Position numbers and translations under genes: made by a program. The notes under the pieces were generated by a model, which ran no database searches, was not told the DNA's origin, and saw nothing but the letters and a program-made list of their open reading frames with translations. DNA of 64,000 nt from Microvirga sp. 17 mud 1-3 (lineage in GTDB: Bacteria; Pseudomonadota; Alphaproteobacteria; Rhizobiales; Beijerinckiaceae): NCBI RefSeq assembly GCF_003151255.1, contig NZ_CP029481.1, forward strand, positions 2,852,001 to 2,916,000, read 5' to 3'. Numbering within the stretch: the first letter of the stretch is position 1; each line of letters opens with the position of its first letter. Shown here piece by piece: positions 60,991-64,000 of the stretch.

Positions 60991-61446
60991 ATGAAGGTCT
61001 CTAAGTTGACGCCCAATATTTCGGTCGCGCACCAACTGGTCGAGAAGGATCTCGAGGAGGCTGCGGCAGCCGGATTCAAGGCAATTATCAACAACCGCCC
61101 CGACGGTGAGGCTCCGGATCAGCCCCGAAGCGAGGAGCTTTCGGCGACCGCGAAACGCCTTGGACTCGTGTACCATCACATCCCGGTCGTTCCGGGCCAG
61201 ATCTCAACCGATCAGGTCGAAGCATTCAGGACAGCCCTCGGCAACGCGGACAAGCCTGCCCTCGCCTTCTGCCGCACGGGGACCCGCTCGGCCACTTTGT
61301 GGGCGCTCGCCGCCAGCGACAGGCTCTCGCCGAACGAAATCCTGCAGACGACCTCGGAAGCAGGGTACGACCTGGAGGCATTGAGGCCTCGCCTCGAAGC
61401 AGCCGTTGCGGCGAATTCACAACCCCTTGATGATGGAGGAGCATAA
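60991..61446 (+). CDS. blh: Beta-lactamase-hydrolase-like (Blh/DUF442) phosphatase-fold protein
   Basis: 151 aa. Single DUF442 domain of dual-specificity-phosphatase fold: KLTPNISVAHQLVEKDLEEA start, INNRPDGE, YHHIPVVPGQIS and the active-site-like loop FCRTGTRSA with C94. In Xylella and Agrobacterium Blh this domain is fused to a persulfide-dioxygenase-like domain; here the dioxygenase part is absent and no ETHE1 gene is in the window. Likely acts in hydrogen sulfide/persulfide handling. Start ATG 60991 is preceded by AAAGGAAA. Overlaps the next gene by one base (TAATG). Confidence 0.88.
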   Translation: MKVSKLTPNISVAHQLVEKDLEEAAAAGFKAIINNRPDGEAPDQPRSEELSATAKRLGLVYHHIPVVPGQISTDQVEAFRTALGNADKPALAFCRTGTRSATLWALAASDRLSPNEILQTTSEAGYDLEALRPRLEAAVAANSQPLDDGGA

Positions 61447-61832
61447 TGGCCTACTATTTGGCGAAAAGCGTTTCCATGCCGTTCGACGAGGCGGTTGCGC
61501 GTACCACCGAGGCCCTGAAGCAGGAGGGCTTCGGCATCATCACCGAGATCGACATCCGGGACACGCTCAAACGCAAGATCAACGTGGATTTCCGCCCCTA
61601 TAGGATTCTCGGAGCCTGCAACCCGGCCCTCGCCCATGAGGCGCTGCAGACCGAAGACAAGGTTGGCACGATGCTCCCATGCAACGTCATCGTGCAGGAG
61701 CTCGCACCCGGCCGGGTCGAGGTCGCGGCAGTCGACCCTGTCGCATCGATGCAAGCGATCGACAATCCTAAGCTGACGGAAAAGGCGCGAATCGTTCGTT
61801 CGAAATTGGAGGGTGCAATCTCCCGGATCTGA
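61446..61832 (+). CDS. DUF302 domain protein
   Basis: 128 aa; the DUF302 core YRILGACNPALAHEAL and LPCNVIVQE are clear, after AVARTTEALKQEGFGI. It contains one Cys in GACNP and one in LPCNV, conserved positions that could bind metal or sulfur. Cytoplasmic, no TM. DUF302 genes often accompany TSUP/rhodanese/Blh sets; the biochemical role is unknown. Start overlaps the blh stop by one base, so it is translationally coupled as the last operon gene. Confidence 0.9.
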   Translation: MAYYLAKSVSMPFDEAVARTTEALKQEGFGIITEIDIRDTLKRKINVDFRPYRILGACNPALAHEALQTEDKVGTMLPCNVIVQELAPGRVEVAAVDPVASMQAIDNPKLTEKARIVRSKLEGAISRI

Positions 61833-62228
61833 CGCCCCCTCGATGCTCTCGTGCTCGCCATTGTGAAATCGAGTGAGTAAACGCCTAGTCCATAGGGGCG
61901 CTTTGCCGGTTTCACTCAGATCGGTAAAATGGCCCACTAGGAACCTGGCGCCCAACGCCCCGTTGACTTCGTTGTTGCAGGAAGCCGCTTTATGATGGCG
62001 ATCCTGTCGGATGGCCACGCAATGCACGAGCGAATCCGTCAACCGGCCGGTCCTGAGCCAGAAAGCAGAGATCGTCTGCTGGCCCGACTGCTTGACCGGC
62101 CGCGGCATACTGGCAACACGTCTCTCGGCGATCCAACAGCAGCCCGAGCGACGATCTTGGACGACAGTGACCAAAGCGACTGAGGCTATGCGGTCCCGGA
62201 TGGGCCGCCTCCAACTGGAGAACATGCC
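61833..62228. other. Intergenic region after sulfur operon
   Basis: About 395 bases. A small hairpin at 61882-61900 (CGCCTA / TAGGGGCG with a bulge, then CTTTG) could end the operon. The remainder contains only frames without family or ribosome site (for example 62011-62232). The promoter of the Spy-like gene should lie in the last ~100 bases. Confidence 0.35.
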
Positions 62229-62849
62229 ATGAAGACTTCCCTTCTCGCTGCCACTCTGATCACCTTCGCTGGCTCCGCATTGGCACAAGTGCCATCGACG
62301 GCTCCTGTGCAACCCCAGACGCCAGGGGCCCAATCCGAGACACGAATGCCGATGGGCCCAATGATGCAAGGCCGGGGCATGCCCGGCAGCATGATGGGCG
62401 GTCCCGGTCGACGCATGATGGGCTGGTTCTCGCCTGAGGACATGAACGCCTTTATCGATGCCCACATCGCTGCCATTCATGCGGGGCTGAAGCTGAATGC
62501 CGATCAGGAAAAGCTCTGGCCTCCCGTCGAGAGCGCCATGCGCAATCTCGCGACCCTTCACCTCGGCCATATGCAGGCCATGCGCGAGACCCCTCGCATG
62601 ATGACGGGCGATCCGGTCGGCATGCTCCGCGCGGTGGCTGATCGGATGAGCCAAGGGGCAGATGCCATGCGCAAGCTCGCTGACGCCGCCTCGCCGCTTT
62701 ATGCGACGCTCGATGAAGCCCAGAAACGACGTCTCCAGGTTCTCGTGCGCATGGGCTCCCGAGCTATGATGGGCCGCAGAATGATGGGGCCTGGCATGAT
62801 GGGTTCTGGCGGCGGGATGATGGACGACGACGATGAAGACAGCCCTTGA
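62229..62849 (+). CDS. Met-rich Spy/CpxP-like periplasmic protein
   Basis: 206 aa. Signal peptide (KTSLLAATLITFAGSALA-Q) predicts periplasmic export. Central helical LTXXQ-type region: MNAFIDAHIAAIHAGLKLNADQEKLWPPV and TLDEAQKRRLQVLV. It is flanked by Met-rich segments: GPMMQGRGMPGSMMGGPGRRMMG before it, and a C-terminal run with repeated MM and GM (MMGRRMMGPGMMG), then an acidic DDDDED tail. The Met clusters resemble copper-binding motifs, so a metal-stress chaperone is plausible. It precedes the Nramp-like transporter on the same strand. Confidence 0.85.
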   Translation: MKTSLLAATLITFAGSALAQVPSTAPVQPQTPGAQSETRMPMGPMMQGRGMPGSMMGGPGRRMMGWFSPEDMNAFIDAHIAAIHAGLKLNADQEKLWPPVESAMRNLATLHLGHMQAMRETPRMMTGDPVGMLRAVADRMSQGADAMRKLADAASPLYATLDEAQKRRLQVLVRMGSRAMMGRRMMGPGMMGSGGGMMDDDDEDSP

Positions 62850-63040
62850 GTCCCGGCCAAGCCGATATCCATCTACAGTTTCGCACATATTACCCGAGCG
62901 CAGCGATGCCTGGATGATCAGGCGAGGGCTTTAGACCAGCCCTATATGATGTATTCTTGCTGCTCGGGTGCTCGGCATCCTTGAGAGTCCGGCGACGGAC
63001 GACAGGTGCCCCTCGCCCGTACGCCAAGCAGGTGCCAATC

Positions 63041-64000
63041 ATGGCCAAGGTCGACAGCGACGATCCTGAAGGGCCAAGCCCTACCATCCCGGCGACCAAA
63101 CCCCGCCTGCTGCAGGTGCTTGGCCCGGGCCTGATTACGGGAGCCTCTGATGATGATCCGAGCGGCATCGCTACTTACAGCCAAGCGGGAGCGCAATTCG
63201 GTTATGGTCTGACCTGGGCCATGCTGTTCACCTACCCGCTGATGTCCGCCGTGCAGATCATCAGCGCACGGGTGGGTCGTACGACCGGGCACGGGATCGC
63301 CGGCGTCCTGCGGCAACACTATCCCAACTGGCTCCTGCAAACCATCGTGGTGCTGCTCCTGGTCGCCAACACCATCAATCTTGGAGCCGATCTCGGCGCC
63401 ATGGCGGACGCGGTCGCCCTGCTTCTGCCCGGCCCGAACTGGGCCTACATCCTCGTCTTCTCGGGTGTGTGCATCTACATGCAGGTGTTCCTGCAATACA
63501 CCCAGTACGTGGCGATTCTGAAATGGCTGACCGTAGCCCTCTTCGCCTATTTTGCCGCGTTTGTCACAATCCACGTCGAGTGGGGCAGCCTTGCCCGTTA
63601 CCTTTTCGTCCCCCACCTTGAGTGGCGAAAGGAATATCTCACAACCGTCGTGGCGGTCCTTGGCACCACGATCAGCCCCTATCTGTTTTTCTGGCAGGCT
63701 GCCGAGGAGGTCGAGGATATCCACGCCTACCCGCGCCGCAAGTCCCTGCGGAAGGCTCCGCGGCAGGGCAAGGCAGCCCTGCATCGTATCGAGCTCGATA
63801 CGATGGTCGGCATGGCGTTCTCCAACCTCGTGGCCCTCGCCATCATGGTCACGACGGCAGCGACGCTTAATCTGAACGGCATCACCGACATCCAGACATC
63901 GGCACAGGCGGCCGAGGCGCTGAGGCCCTTTGCGGGAGAATTCGCTTTTGTCGTGTTCTCTCTTGGCATCATCGGCACCGGGATGCTGGCCGTGCCCGTG
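63041..64000 (+). CDS. Nramp-family metal ion transporter, N-terminal part (runs off window)
   Basis: 320 codons open to the last base, no stop. After a ~20-residue leader: GPGLITGASDDDPSGIATYSQAG (TM1), then FTYPLMSAVQIISARVGRTTG, ANTINLGADLGAMADA, TM6 TTISPYLFFWQAAEEVED, and FVVFSLGIIGTGMLAVPV at the edge. The overall fold is Nramp, but TM1 has DPSG instead of DPGN and TM6 has SPY instead of MPH, so two canonical metal ligands (Asn and Met) are replaced. Start ATG 63041 has AGGTG ~6 bases upstream. Substrate may differ from Mn2+/Fe2+. Confidence 0.85.
   Translation, partial: MAKVDSDDPEGPSPTIPATKPRLLQVLGPGLITGASDDDPSGIATYSQAGAQFGYGLTWAMLFTYPLMSAVQIISARVGRTTGHGIAGVLRQHYPNWLLQTIVVLLLVANTINLGADLGAMADAVALLLPGPNWAYILVFSGVCIYMQVFLQYTQYVAILKWLTVALFAYFAAFVTIHVEWGSLARYLFVPHLEWRKEYLTTVVAVLGTTISPYLFFWQAAEEVEDIHAYPRRKSLRKAPRQGKAALHRIELDTMVGMAFSNLVALAIMVTTAATLNLNGITDIQTSAQAAEALRPFAGEFAFVVFSLGIIGTGMLAVPV

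Noticed and set aside
61212..62888. 558-codon minus-strand frame spanning blh, DUF302 and the Spy-like gene
   Set aside because: Crosses three well-supported plus-strand genes; composition is shadow-like.

Overview
The window looks like a chromosomal segment from a high-GC alphaproteobacterium of the Hyphomicrobiales. A Methylobacteriaceae/Microvirga-like host is my guess from gene style, not something the sequence proves. The flanks (about 1-14,000 and 59,400-64,000) are GC-rich housekeeping or metabolic DNA. The middle (about 14,300-48,200, and again 51,300-53,600) is visibly more AT-rich, carries broken insertion sequences, and reads as an acquired cell-surface island.

Layout. 1-3,750: the end of an MFS permease, then glpD-glpK for glycerol catabolism. 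3,800-14,250: nucleotide-sugar genes. These comprise a dTDP-L-rhamnose operon (rfbB, rfbC, rfbD, rfbA) and a wbpA / wbpB-wbpD fusion / wbpE operon for a UDP-2,3-diacetamido-uronic acid. Two almost identical copies of a wbpI-type 2-epimerase bracket both operons. 14,320-17,100: a secreted protein with FG-GAP repeats and two transglutaminase-like domains. 17,600-28,130: three GT4-type glycosyltransferases, a HIT protein and two asparagine-synthetase-type amidotransferases. 28,630-36,720: a tightly overlapped operon with a GT-C membrane protein, a split transketolase, an epimerase-GT2 fusion, two methyltransferases and two SMR-like proteins. I read this operon as a lipid-linked sugar synthesis, flipping and transfer module. 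37,330-44,700: an ABC polysaccharide exporter (Wzm/Wzt-like), a hexapeptide acetyltransferase, an IS5-type remnant, another glycosyltransferase, a second Gfo/Idh dehydrogenase and a small membrane protein.

45,360-47,900: a creatininase-family hydrolase and an orphan dipeptide-type binding protein. 48,250-57,290: secreted calcium-binding proteins. They are a cadherin/RTX protein, a serralysin-type metalloprotease, a tiny leader-like ORF pair, and a Hint-domain protein that appears to be one very large Hint + RTX + WDYxG-repeat protein broken by a single-base frameshift. 57,410-58,470: a wrecked IS630-type transposase, followed by about 0.9 kb of decayed DNA. 59,400-61,830: a sulfide/sulfane-sulfur operon (rhodanese, TauE/SafE exporter, Blh-like protein, DUF302) behind an AT-rich palindrome. 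62,230-64,000: a Met-rich Spy/CpxP-like periplasmic protein and the start of an Nramp-family transporter with non-canonical metal-site motifs, cut off by the window edge.

How it works together (inference). The rfb and wbp genes supply dTDP-rhamnose and a diacetamido-hexuronic acid. The AsnB-like enzymes could amidate the uronic acid. The GT4 enzymes assemble the chain and Wzm/Wzt exports it. The Und-P-sugar module could decorate it in the periplasm. The RTX proteins carry aspartate-rich calcium repeats, and three end in type-I-secretion-like hydrophobic tails, but no HlyB/HlyD/TolC-type secretion genes lie in the window.
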